Below, piece after piece: positions 32,118 through 38,963 of a DNA stretch of 38,963 nucleotides. Location: assembly GCF_002577195.1 (NCBI RefSeq), contig NZ_NULG01000098.1, forward strand, positions 28,893-67,855, read 5' to 3'. The notes under the pieces are model-generated. The model did not search any database and was not told where the DNA came from. It saw nothing but the letters and a program-made list of their open reading frames with translations. Source of the DNA: Bacillus sp. AFS041924 (GTDB taxonomy: Bacteria > Bacillota > Bacilli > Bacillales > Bacillaceae_G). The position numbers were made by a program, and so were the translations under genes. Within the stretch, counting starts at the first letter, position 1. Every line of letters begins with the position of its first letter.

Positions 32118-32411
32118 ATGGATCTAAAGATTATTGCATTCCTTAGTATTTTCGTTTCCTTGATTTTATCAGTGTGGTTTGAGGTTAAAATGCAAAGAAA
32201 AACAAACAATGTTTTAGCTACGATGTCGATTGCATTTAATATTAACCTATTCATCTTAGGAATTGCGAGTATTTGGTGGTTACTTAATGCTAGTGATAGT
32301 GCGAGCATCATTTCTGGTGTTCAGTTATTATTAGCAGCATTTTTAGGAAATCTTTTAATTAATATCGGTGTATTATTTTTTGTTAGAAGTAAGAAAGTTT
32401 CGGAAATTTAA
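32118..32411 (+). CDS. Three-helix membrane protein
   Basis: A 97-aa integral membrane protein with three predicted helices: 'IIAFLSIFVSLILSVWF' (about 5-21), 'INLFILGIASIWWLL' (about 42-56) and 'GVQLLLAAFLGNLLINIGVLFFV' (about 66-89), with a basic loop 'EVKMQRKTNN' after the first and a basic C-terminus. AGGAGGAA precedes the ATG. No family recognised. Confidence 0.72.
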   Translation: MDLKIIAFLSIFVSLILSVWFEVKMQRKTNNVLATMSIAFNINLFILGIASIWWLLNASDSASIISGVQLLLAAFLGNLLINIGVLFFVRSKKVSEI

Positions 32412-32460
32412 TATGCCCGATTAGTACTTTAACTAATTTAGAACGACCTTAATTTAAACC

Positions 32461-32503
32461 TAGCATTGCTCCAATTTAATTAGGGGTAATGCTTTTTATT
32501 TTT
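32461..32503 (+). terminator. Intrinsic terminator
   Basis: AGCATTGCTCC (32462-32472) with GGGGTAATGCT (32483-32493), two wobbles, then TTTT. Confidence 0.8.
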
Positions 32504-32547
32504 TAAAGTAGCTCTAATCTATATTAATGGAAAAATGAGGAGAAATA

Positions 32548-33042
32548 ATGGAATTATACATAAAAAAAATGACAGAAACTTATGCTACTGAAATTCTTAA
32601 TTGGAACTATCCCGCGCCTTACGATTTTTATAATAATAAATTGAGCAAAGAAGCACTTGAAGAATTATTAGGGAACACATATTTTGCAGTAACCGACCAA
32701 AATGAGCTCTTAATTGGCTTTTATTGTATCGGTGAGACAGCCCAAGTACCAAAAGGAAATGAGTTTGGAGTATATGAAAACGAGTGCGTTGATTTGGGAT
32801 TAGGAGTTAGACCAAATTTAACTGGGAAAGGGTTTGGAAGTGAATTTTTCAAGTTTATTCTTGAAAGGATACTAGAGTCAATAAATTTTTCAACATTAAG
32901 ATTAACCGTTGCTAAGTTCAATAAAAGGGCGATTCGGCTTTATAAAAATTTTGGGTTTAAAGTAGAAAATGAGTTTTATACTGAGCGTGCTGAATTTATA
33001 ACAATGGTTAGAGGAAAAAATTTAACCCCAGGCATTATTTAG
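32548..33042 (+). CDS. GNAT-family N-acetyltransferase
   Basis: A 164-aa acetyltransferase. It starts with 'IKKMTETYATEILNWNYPAP', typical of YkkB/RimJ-like GNATs. The acetyl-CoA loop is 'NLTGKGFGSEFFKFI' (about 91-105), preceded by 'CVDLGLGVRP' and followed by 'RLTVAKFNKRAIRLYKNFGF'. TGAGGAG precedes the ATG. Its stop codon lies in the loop of a bidirectional terminator shared with the convergent TerD-like gene. Substrate unknown. Confidence 0.9.
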   Translation: MELYIKKMTETYATEILNWNYPAPYDFYNNKLSKEALEELLGNTYFAVTDQNELLIGFYCIGETAQVPKGNEFGVYENECVDLGLGVRPNLTGKGFGSEFFKFILERILESINFSTLRLTVAKFNKRAIRLYKNFGFKVENEFYTERAEFITMVRGKNLTPGII

Positions 33043-33060
33043 TTGCCTGGGGATTAAATT
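33019..33060. terminator. Shared bidirectional terminator overlapping the GNAT 3' end
   Basis: CCCCAGGCA (33026-33034) pairs with TGCCTGGGG (33044-33052), extended by AATTTAA/TTAAATT. The GNAT stop TAG (33040-33042) is in the loop and the convergent gene ends at 33061. Confidence 0.9.
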
Positions 33061-35160
33061 TTAGCTCATGAACTCACTTACAATTAAATCATAACGGTAT
33101 GGTGTAACTTCTTCATCGAATGAAAACACCGTATCTGCTTCGTCTTTATTTGTTACAAGCTCACCTCGAGCAAGAGCATGTATTTCTAAAAGTTCATAAA
33201 GTGAGATACTGCTTTTTTCAGTCATTGCTTCCGTTAGTATGGCTAAACTATTCGAATTACTTTTTGCGTTATTATAATATTCCATATTATCTTGTAAACC
33301 TAAGTCACACCAAATAACTTTTTGTTCGAATGTGTCAAATATAAGTGGAATACTTATTTTTTGATCGTTTGCTAAATCGAAACGATCAATTACGGTACTA
33401 GGCTCAAAGACTTTTCCAGATTTAAAATCATCTCGTAGCATCCATCCAGCAAAACAAACGGGTAAATTACAAAATGAATGATCTGAAAAGCTATTTACAC
33501 TTAAAACTACATAGCGAATTCCGTTATTCTTAAGAGAAGGAATATGGCAGTCTACAAACTCACTAGCCCCTTTAGGAGCACTTGTGAAATCACCGCTGTG
33601 ATAACATTTAAGCTGTTTATTTTTAAGCTCATAGTATGATATATCACTTATATAATTAAAGTTTTCATCATAAAATACTGCACTTAAATCAATATCAACA
33701 TTTCCGGTATGTACTCCGTTTACATCTCCTTCTTTCCAATAAAGAAAGAATCTAACAATCTCTCCATCACCAATGGTAATATGGGATCCTCTCGGTATTG
33801 TTCTCAATGATTTACTTGCCGAGCGCAATCCCTTAGGTAAAGTAAAGCTACGATAAGATTCGTCAATCCATACTTTTCCAAGAGGTTCTTTAAATGAAAA
33901 TCGTACAAATAAAGTATGTTTAACTACATTTAAAACCTCATCAATTAAAATATCATTTAGAGGTGTTAATCTATTTTCAAGCGCATAAAGCTTAGCAATA
34001 TTTCCTTTTGGGAAAAATGTACGTATTCTTCTTTCATCATTACGCTTGCTAAAATGATTCCATAAACTCAATAGAACCGTAGTGGATATTTCCTTACTAA
34101 CGCTTGAAAACTGTGAAATAATAAAGTGCTGATCATTTATATCAGTAAATGAGCGTAAAACAAAATCAAGTTTTCTAGCAAATTCACCAGGACGTTTTAT
34201 TAGTTCACTAGTCAGTTTAGTAAGATTTTTCTCACTTAAATATTGAGTAATTTTACCTTGAAATGTAGTCACATTTTTTTCGTTCCTAACGATAGTAAAT
34301 AATTTTGCAGTATGAGGATATCGTTTTGCATATTCTCCAGGATGTAATCTTTCTCCGACTCGTATCCATGCGTTTCGTCTTTTAACCATTTCTTCAATTG
34401 CATGAGGTATTTCATTTAATAATGAAATTACCATTTTACGTTCTTTTCTACTAAATGATTTAAATCTAGAACTAATGCTTAGAGAAGGATCACCATCACT
34501 CAATGCAGCACAAAAGCGCAAAATATCTGTTGCTGTTTTTAAGTAATTTGCGATTTCATTTTCGCTTAATTTTTTCGATTGATACAATAGCTTCAGTACT
34601 ATTACCATTTTCTCTTTTGATAAGAATGCTTCTGGCAATAAGGTTAACGGTTCTTTATGAGTTGAAAGCACAGATTCAACATCTTCTATATCTTGTAAAT
34701 TAAATGAACCACTACTATCTATTAATCTTTTAATCATATTAATTAAATCATCATGCATTGCAAGATTAATTATATTTAAGTTTTTATTAATTTTAACTGG
34801 CGGACGATTTTGAATAACGGCAAGAGGTTGAACATTAAATATGTAGTACAATAAGCTATTCATATATAGGTCAGCTTCATCAATATTCATTACATCATTT
34901 GGGAAGTTTTTATAAAAAGGAATATGGTCAACATCATAGCCTAGCTCGTGAGTAATCGTTTCCTTGAGTTCTCTAAACCAAGCAATAAACTCTTGATCAT
35001 TCCATGTTTGCAAGATTTCAATTAACTCAAGTGAAAAAGTATATCCATAAGCTTCGAGTTGCTTTAAGGCCGTTGCCAATATTGGTTTTGGAAGAGTGTT
35101 GTTATGTTTTTCGATATAAAGGGAGCTCTTTCTTCGGAAAAGAATGTTTGTATGATTCAT
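33061..35160 (-). CDS. Large protein with C-terminal TerD-like domain
   Basis: A 699-aa soluble protein. The long helical N-terminal part (about 1-440) has no known catalytic motif, while about 440-620 is TerD-like: 'RGSHITIGDGEIVRFFLYWK', 'DIDLSAVFYDENFNYIS', 'ISYYELKNKQLKCYHSGDFT', 'GASEFVDCHIPSL', 'IRYVVLSVNSFSD', 'CFAGWM' and then 'FDTFEQKVIWCDLGL'. The same order occurs in large TerD-type proteins of Streptomyces and Myxococcus (SCO0854/MXAN_6230 type); here no RING domain is seen. No other ter genes are present. GGAGGTC lies before the ATG. A structured leader ending in a terminator precedes it, so expression is probably attenuated. Role in stress or phage defence is inference. Confidence 0.82.
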   Translation of the reverse strand: MNHTNILFRRKSSLYIEKHNNTLPKPILATALKQLEAYGYTFSLELIEILQTWNDQEFIAWFRELKETITHELGYDVDHIPFYKNFPNDVMNIDEADLYMNSLLYYIFNVQPLAVIQNRPPVKINKNLNIINLAMHDDLINMIKRLIDSSGSFNLQDIEDVESVLSTHKEPLTLLPEAFLSKEKMVIVLKLLYQSKKLSENEIANYLKTATDILRFCAALSDGDPSLSISSRFKSFSRKERKMVISLLNEIPHAIEEMVKRRNAWIRVGERLHPGEYAKRYPHTAKLFTIVRNEKNVTTFQGKITQYLSEKNLTKLTSELIKRPGEFARKLDFVLRSFTDINDQHFIISQFSSVSKEISTTVLLSLWNHFSKRNDERRIRTFFPKGNIAKLYALENRLTPLNDILIDEVLNVVKHTLFVRFSFKEPLGKVWIDESYRSFTLPKGLRSASKSLRTIPRGSHITIGDGEIVRFFLYWKEGDVNGVHTGNVDIDLSAVFYDENFNYISDISYYELKNKQLKCYHSGDFTSAPKGASEFVDCHIPSLKNNGIRYVVLSVNSFSDHSFCNLPVCFAGWMLRDDFKSGKVFEPSTVIDRFDLANDQKISIPLIFDTFEQKVIWCDLGLQDNMEYYNNAKSNSNSLAILTEAMTEKSSISLYELLEIHALARGELVTNKDEADTVFSFDEEVTPYRYDLIVSEFMS

Positions 35161-35183
35161 GTATGACCTCCAAATTTAATAAT

Positions 35184-35357
35184 AAAAAAAACGAGGAAAT
35201 CATTGAATCTAGAAAAAGTACTTAGAGTACAAACAAAAGTAGAAGGAAGATTCAATATAGCCTCGTAACCTTATCAATTCTGATAAGGAACACAGGAAAG
35301 AGACTCGCTAGATGAATCCTATCAGAGAGTATAGAAGGAAGCAGAGTCATAGCCTGT
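35184..35357 (-). ncRNA. Structured leader with twin homologous hairpins, the last a terminator (candidate attenuator/riboswitch)
   Basis: In the transcript order, hairpin 1 (35357-35292) has outer ACAGG/CCTGT and inner GACTC/GAGTC stems. Hairpin 2 (35288-35269) is CCTTATC/GATAAGG. Hairpin 3 (35266-35184) has outer ACGAGG/CCTCGT and inner ATTGAATCT/AGATTCAAT stems, followed by TTTTTTTT, and is an intrinsic terminator just before the ribosome site. Hairpins 1 and 3 share layout: the same AGGCTAT follows the outer 5' arm and CTTCCTTCTA opens each loop, while the stems differ but stay paired. Also, GGATTCA in hairpin 1 could pair with TGAATCT of hairpin 3, an alternative that would break the terminator. 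No known riboswitch consensus (T-box, FMN, ydaO) was recognised. Confidence 0.6.
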
Positions 35358-35363
35358 TATATT

Positions 35364-35392
35364 AGTTTAGTATTTATGTAAGCGTATTGCAA
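35364..35392 (-). promoter_or_regulatory. Sigma-A-like promoter for the TerD-like gene leader
   Basis: On the minus strand TTGCAA (35392-35387), 17 nt, TAAACT (35369-35364); expected start near 35357, where hairpin 1 begins. Confidence 0.6.
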
Positions 35393-35533
35393 CAGAAAAC
35401 ATAATAATGTTGCTTAATGTAGAGATCATTCAAAAATGTGGCCAAATAATTAGATGTGTCCCATGAAAAAGTGGTTTCAACTTTATTATCATAATTAAAT
35501 AACTTAAGGTAAAAATAAGTACGCAAAATAAGA

Positions 35534-35584
35534 TTGACATAAAACCAAATGGTTGTATATAATTCGAAGTATAACCAAAAGGTT
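35534..35584 (+). promoter_or_regulatory. Consensus sigma-A promoter with two ArsR-type operators
   Basis: TTGACA (35534-35539), 18-nt spacer, TATAAT (35558-35563). Palindrome AACCAAATGGTT (35543-35554) fills the spacer, and AACCAAAAGGTT (35573-35584) lies over the start; their 30-nt spacing equals about three helical turns. Probable operators of the ArsR regulator encoded downstream. Confidence 0.8.
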
Positions 35585-35613
35585 TTATATCGAAATTTGA
35601 AAGAAGGATTGAA

Positions 35614-36039
35614 ATGGGCGTACAAAACCAAGTTGAAGATATTAAACAAACCCTTATATATAATGCACCTATTCAAAGAGTCTGGGAAGTCGTGTCGACA
35701 TCGGAAGGTATTTCTGCATGGTTCATGCCAAATGACTTTGAACCAGTCGTTGGTCACGAGTTTCATTTACAAGGTCCATTTGGTCCGTCACCATGTAAAG
35801 TTTTAGAAATTGATGAACCAAATCGAGTATCCTTTTCTTGGGACGTCGATGGATGGGTTGTTTCATTTATATTAAAGGATTTAGGTGAACAAACTGAATT
35901 TACTTTAATTCATAGTGGTTGGAAAACAGCAGACGAAATACTTCCAAAACCAAAACAAAAAAGTACTATTGTTCGTGACAATATGAATGGTGGTTGGACT
36001 GGTATACTTCAAAAACTTAAAAAGGTTGTTGAAAACTAG
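35614..36039 (+). CDS. SRPBCC / AHSA1-family protein paired with an ArsR regulator
   Basis: A 141-aa START-like protein of the AHSA1 group: 'IYNAPIQRVWEVVSTSEGI' and 'SAWFMPNDFEPVVGHEF' at the N-terminus, 'CKVLEIDEPNRVSFSWD' and 'TEFTLIHSGWK' in the middle, and 'NMNGGWTGILQKLKKVV' in the C-terminal helix. GAAGGA precedes the ATG. The ArsR gene overlaps its stop by 1 nt, the common AHSA1-ArsR arrangement of Bacillus. It may bind a ligand or act on the same stress that the ArsR protein senses; no activity can be assigned. Confidence 0.9.
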   Translation: MGVQNQVEDIKQTLIYNAPIQRVWEVVSTSEGISAWFMPNDFEPVVGHEFHLQGPFGPSPCKVLEIDEPNRVSFSWDVDGWVVSFILKDLGEQTEFTLIHSGWKTADEILPKPKQKSTIVRDNMNGGWTGILQKLKKVVEN

Positions 36040-36410
36040 TGTCCAGTTCTGCACAAAAATATGACGTTTTCCAGGCGATAGCGGATCCTACTAGAAGAGA
36101 AGTACTTAAATTATTAGCAAATAATGAATTGCCTATTTCTGAGATATCCAGTAATTTTCCAATGAGTCGCACAGCAATTGCAAAACATCTCCATATACTT
36201 TCAGAAGCTGAATTAATTAGTGGAAGAAAGGTTGGCCGAGAAAGAAGATACAGACTTCAACCAGAAGCATTTTTAGAAATCAAACAATGGCTATCCTATT
36301 ACGAACAATTTTGGGCAAATAAATTATCTATTTTACAACACCTTGTTGAAAATAATGAAGACAATGGCATTAAAGTAGCTAAAACGAAAAATGACAATAC
36401 GGAAGATTAA
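36039..36410 (+). CDS. ArsR-family transcriptional regulator (autorepressor)
   Basis: A 123-aa winged-helix regulator: 'VFQAIADPTRREVLKLLANN' (about 9-28), the recognition helix 'SRTAIAKHLHILSEAEL' (about 44-60) and the wing 'RKVGRERRYRLQPE'. It lacks the CxC metal sites of arsenic or cadmium sensors, and fits the SdpR/YdfF-type ArsR group with AHSA1 partners. Starts at GTG, overlapping the AHSA1 stop (TAGTG). The two palindromes at 35543 and 35573 predict self-repression of the operon. A charged tail ends the protein. Confidence 0.92.
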   Translation: MSSSAQKYDVFQAIADPTRREVLKLLANNELPISEISSNFPMSRTAIAKHLHILSEAELISGRKVGRERRYRLQPEAFLEIKQWLSYYEQFWANKLSILQHLVENNEDNGIKVAKTKNDNTED

Positions 36411-36413
36411 ATC

Positions 36414-36451
36414 AAGAGGGTGTCCCAAAATGTTTTGAGGACCCTCTTTTT
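36414..36451 (+). terminator. Intrinsic terminator of the AHSA1-arsR operon
   Basis: AGAGGGT (36415-36421) with ACCCTCT (36441-36447), then TTTT. Confidence 0.85.
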
Positions 36452-36497
36452 ACGGAAACTTGAATATTAATTGTGAGTTAAATTTTTAACAACTTTG

Positions 36498-36526
36498 AAA
36501 CGAACCTTAATCAGATTCGTTTTTTA
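36498..36526 (+). terminator. Second terminator-like hairpin
   Basis: AAACGAA (36498-36504) with TTCGTTT (36516-36522), then TTTAC. Confidence 0.7.
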
Positions 36527-36613
36527 CATAGACATTTTTCATTATACCTATATAATAAACTAATGTGACAAAAAATTATGGTTAAAGAATTATCAAACTT
36601 GAGGAGTTAAACA

Positions 36614-37774
36614 ATGCATAAAGGAATATATATTTTAGCTATTGCAACATTTGTTGCCGGAACCGTTGAGTTTATTATTACCGGTTTACTGTCAATGATA
36701 GCAGGGGATTTACATGTTTCAGTTGGCGCGGTTGGTCAATTAGTTTCAATTTTTTCAGTAGTATTTGCATTTGGTGCTCCTGTTTTTATAGCGATCACTT
36801 CAAAAATGGAGCGAAAAAAATTATTATTAATCGCGTTAACAGTATTTTTCTTTGGAAATATTCTTTCAATAATTAGTCCGAATTTTGTTGTTTTGTTAAT
36901 TGCGCGTATTATACTTGCAGCAAGTTGCTCAATTGTCATTGTCGTTTCAATAACGACTGCAGCAAACATCGTTTCCTCTGAAATTAGAGGTAGAGCAATT
37001 GGGGTTATATTTATGGGAATTAGTTCTTCTTTAGTTTTTGGTGTCCCATTAGGTACAGTTATTGGAGAGAATTTTGGTTGGAGAATGACATTTGTTTTAG
37101 TAGGTTTATTAAGTTTACTGTCTATGTTTGGGATATATAAATTTTTACCAAAAGTTGAAGGACAGCCTACGATCCCATTGATAAAGCAAGTAGCAACACT
37201 TAAAAATAAGAGTATTTTATCAATCCAACTTATATCATTTTTACAATTAACAGGACATTTTACAATTTATACTTATTTTACACCATACTTAATTAAAACA
37301 ATGGGGCTATCAACAAACATGATCAGTATTGTTTTACTAGTATTTGGTATGGCGGGTATTTTAGGTGGCTGGTTAGGTGGTTGGTCGACAGATAAATTTG
37401 GCGGAAGTAAAACAATCGTATTTAATTTAGGTTTATTGGCTATTTCAATTTTAACTCTTACATTCGCACCAAGTTCAATCATTAGTTTATTTATTATCGT
37501 AATTCTTTGGGGAACAGTATCTTGGTCAATTAGCCCAGCAGTTCAAGATAGTCTTGCGAAAGTAGCAAAAGAGTCAGCAGATATACAAGTTGGATTAAAT
37601 AACTCGTTTTCTCATACAGGAATTGCTTTAGGTTCAAGTTTAGGTGGTATACTAATTACTCAGTATCATGTAACAATGAATGCATTAGTCGGTGGTATTA
37701 TCGTTATTTTTGCTCTATTTTCTGCGATTTACTCATTTGTTCAAACAAATAAAGTTAAAGCAAGTACAAATTAA
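36614..37774 (+). CDS. MFS transporter, DHA1 drug-efflux type
   Basis: A 386-aa membrane transporter with about 12 helices. It begins 'LAIATFVAGTVEFIITGLL', as in AraJ/YdhP-type sugar or drug efflux proteins. The loop after TM2 reads 'ITSKMERKKLLLIAL', the MFS motif A position; 'SEIRGRAIGVIFMGISSSLV' and 'VPLGTVIGENFGWRMTF' (motif C-like) lie in the middle, and 'WLGGWSTDKFGGSKTIV' repeats motif A in the second half. TGAGGAG precedes the ATG. No regulator adjoins on the same strand, but the ArsR operon is just upstream. Substrate unknown. Confidence 0.93.
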   Translation: MHKGIYILAIATFVAGTVEFIITGLLSMIAGDLHVSVGAVGQLVSIFSVVFAFGAPVFIAITSKMERKKLLLIALTVFFFGNILSIISPNFVVLLIARIILAASCSIVIVVSITTAANIVSSEIRGRAIGVIFMGISSSLVFGVPLGTVIGENFGWRMTFVLVGLLSLLSMFGIYKFLPKVEGQPTIPLIKQVATLKNKSILSIQLISFLQLTGHFTIYTYFTPYLIKTMGLSTNMISIVLLVFGMAGILGGWLGGWSTDKFGGSKTIVFNLGLLAISILTLTFAPSSIISLFIIVILWGTVSWSISPAVQDSLAKVAKESADIQVGLNNSFSHTGIALGSSLGGILITQYHVTMNALVGGIIVIFALFSAIYSFVQTNKVKASTN

Positions 37775-37785
37775 AATGTAAATGG

Positions 37786-37817
37786 AAACGATGCGATTTT
37801 TATTGCATCGTTTTTTA
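37786..37817 (+). terminator. Intrinsic terminator
   Basis: AAACGATGC (37786-37794) with GCATCGTTT (37805-37813), then TTT. Confidence 0.88.
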
Positions 37818-37896
37818 TTATTTATTTTTTTAGAATTGGACATTCTAATAATGAAGTTTTGCGACATAAAACTAATAGAATTAGAAGGTGAATGTT

Positions 37897-38034
37897 ATGG
37901 AAAATAAACCAACACATTATGATGGTAGCGGAATGAATGAAGAAATTTTTGATCAAAATTTCGAACAAGAAGATTTTCAGGTTACAGAGGAAATGAGAAA
38001 AAGTATAAGTGGCAATCCTTATTATTTTGGGTAA
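37897..38034 (+). CDS. Acidic 45-aa microprotein
   Basis: An open frame of 45 aa: 'MENKPTHYDGSGMNEEIFDQ' then 'NFEQEDFQVTEEMRKSIS' and 'GNPYYFG'. AGAAGGTG lies 7 nt before the ATG and a strong terminator follows the stop by 13 nt, so it looks like a real monocistronic small gene. It is very acidic with aromatic residues near the end, no membrane segment. No family recognised. Confidence 0.65.
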   Translation: MENKPTHYDGSGMNEEIFDQNFEQEDFQVTEEMRKSISGNPYYFG

Positions 38035-38046
38035 GGCTTTAAAGTG

Positions 38047-38076
38047 AAGCGATACATCGAGTATCGCTTTTTTTAT
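38047..38076 (+). terminator. Intrinsic terminator
   Basis: AAGCGATAC (38047-38055), loop ATCGA, GTATCGCTT (38061-38069), then TTTTTT. Confidence 0.92.
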
Positions 38077-38147
38077 TATCTTTGATGAAAAAGTTATGTT
38101 ATTTAGCTCTTTCATCAAATATGATTAATAGAAAAAGGAGGGTTACA

Positions 38148-38474
38148 ATGAGCTCATTTGCAAAAACGCCTGAACCTCCATATTATGCAGTTATCTTTTG
38201 TTCCAAAAGAACAGATGGAGATAATGGATATGGTAAAATGTCTGACAAAATGGTTGAATTAGCTTCAAATCAAGAAGGTTTTTTAGGAGTAGAAAGTGCA
38301 CGGGATCATGAAATGGGTATAACAGTTTCTTATTGGAAGTCACTAGATGCCATTAAATCCTGGAAAGAGCATGCAGCTCATAAAATAGCTCAAGACCGTG
38401 GCAAAAAAGACTGGTATGAATCATTCGCATTAAGAGTGTGTAAAGTTGAAAGAGATAATGTTTTTGAAATGTAA
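38148..38474 (+). CDS. ABM-family (antibiotic biosynthesis monooxygenase fold) protein, YqjZ-like
   Basis: A 108-aa dimeric alpha-beta barrel protein. 'YYAVIFCSKRTDGDNGYGKM' (about 12-31), 'GFLGVESARDHEMGITVSYW' (about 45-64) and 'SLDAIKSWKEHAAHKIAQDR' (about 66-85) match the ABM/YqjZ pattern; the 'W..H..H..A' part is the most typical. Some members are haem-degrading or quinol monooxygenases, others have no known activity. AGGAGGG precedes the ATG at 38148; the open frame from 38082 lacks a ribosome site. Confidence 0.88.
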   Translation: MSSFAKTPEPPYYAVIFCSKRTDGDNGYGKMSDKMVELASNQEGFLGVESARDHEMGITVSYWKSLDAIKSWKEHAAHKIAQDRGKKDWYESFALRVCKVERDNVFEM

Positions 38475-38603
38475 TGAAAAGGAAATAAGATGAAGGTGAA
38501 GGAGAGTATGAAAGGAATAACTTCTAGAATGTTAGTAAATTCATTTAATTTGTAGGCTTAGTTGTAAAAAATATAAAATAATTGGAATAAATTTGAATGA
38601 AAA

Positions 38604-38618
38604 TGATAGTTATTATCA
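38604..38618. promoter_or_regulatory. Fur-like box without an obvious target gene
   Basis: TGATAGTTATTATCA matches the 7-1-7 Fur pattern at 14 of 15 positions, but lies between the ends of two convergent genes. May be chance in AT-rich DNA. Confidence 0.4.
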
Positions 38619-38632
38619 ATACTATAAATAAG

Positions 38633-38660
38633 AAAGGGCAACCATCTAGTGGTTACCCTC
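38633..38660 (-). terminator. Intrinsic terminator of the DUF1540 gene
   Basis: GGGCAACCA (38636-38644), TGGTTACCC (38650-38658), one mismatch; the minus-strand tail is CTTTCTTA. Confidence 0.75.
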
Positions 38661-38666
38661 ACATTT

Positions 38667-38822
38667 TTAGAGTCCTGGATCAAATGTTTTACAATCTGTT
38701 TCAGCAGTATTAGCAGCTTGTTTCCCTTTATGGCTCACAACATAAATGGAATCTGCACTACATTTGTTTCCAGAAGCCCAATATTTACAGTTATCAACTT
38801 CGCAAAGTACATCTTTTGCCAT
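38667..38822 (-). CDS. DUF1540 domain protein
   Basis: A 51-aa protein: 'MAKDVLCEVDNCKYWASGNK' then 'CSADSIYVVSHKGKQAANT' and 'AETDCKTFDPGL'. The four cysteines in C-x4-C-x7-C-x21-C spacing and the 'NCxYW..GNKC.A..I' pattern identify DUF1540, small Cys-rich proteins common in sporulating Firmicutes, likely to bind metal. AAGGGAGGTG lies 7 nt before the ATG. The gene is too short for most ORF cut-offs. Function unknown. Confidence 0.88.
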   Translation of the reverse strand: MAKDVLCEVDNCKYWASGNKCSADSIYVVSHKGKQAANTAETDCKTFDPGL

Positions 38823-38963
38823 GGTAAGACACCTCCCTTAATTTTATCATTAACATTAATCACAGGATTGATACATACTTTTTGTTGTAAATTAATACCG
38901 GTGTAAGACTTTAAAAGGGAAGTAAAAAACCTTATCGATTAATCTAGTCTGAACCCCATTTTT

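Noticed and set aside
35184-35357. T-box leader
   Set aside because: The RNA lacks the T-box sequence (AGGGTGGNACCGCG type), and the gene is not linked to amino acids.
35374-35766. Minus-strand 130-aa open frame upstream of the TerD-like gene
   Set aside because: It overlaps the AHSA1 gene and both promoters and looks non-coding.

Overview
The window looks like chromosome from a low-GC Gram-positive spore-former of the Bacillaceae. It is strongly AT-rich, genes have strong AGGAGG-type ribosome sites with frequent TTG and GTG starts, and almost every transcription unit ends in an intrinsic terminator. Many families are typical of Bacillus: a YeeI-type YebC protein, DUF2584, DUF1540, an IDEAL domain, a KatX-like catalase and Fur boxes of the 7-1-7 type. 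No rRNA, tRNA, CRISPR array or intact insertion sequence was seen. All calls come from reading the sequence; no database search was run.

Layout. 173-4272: an HxlR-type regulator diverges from a four-gene operon (FAD monooxygenase, ribA, ribD, HAD nucleotidase) that lacks an FMN riboswitch and the other riboflavin genes. 4388-7993: a 21-nt periodic repeat array, two tandem CxxC paralogues, a GNAT/2H-phosphoesterase pair, a DUF2584 gene, a hairpin repeat and a small membrane protein. 8245-10160: a Fur-controlled operon of an IDEAL-domain protein, a flavodoxin and a beta-propeller protein. 10505-15075: SRPBCC protein, KatX-like catalase, secreted SH3b protein, DUF985 cupin and a small exported protein. 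15254-17827: yeeI, with a 17-bp direct repeat at its 3' end that brackets a decayed element containing integrase and phage-structural remnants. 18051-19752: small exported proteins, a TPR-like protein and a second 21-nt-period repeat. 20194-21709: a probable RRNPP peptide quorum-sensing pair, an HTH-TPR receptor followed after 1 nt by an exported pro-peptide with three exact-period 9-residue repeats. 21771-26966: nucleotidyltransferase, acetyltransferase, flavin amine oxidase, toast-rack lipoprotein, methyltransferase and an Sm-like small protein. 27224-31876: a two-component system with a propeller lipoprotein, then a CapA-family protein. 32118-35392: a membrane protein, GNAT, and a large TerD-like protein behind a structured leader RNA that ends in a terminator. 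35534-38822: an ArsR/AHSA1 pair with two operator palindromes, an MFS transporter, a microprotein, an ABM-family protein and a DUF1540 protein.

The strongest candidates for something undescribed are the repeat-bearing pheromone gene at 21446-21709, the twin-hairpin leader upstream of the TerD-like gene (35184-35357), the partial riboflavin operon at 650-4272, and the family of 21-nt periodic arrays between genes.
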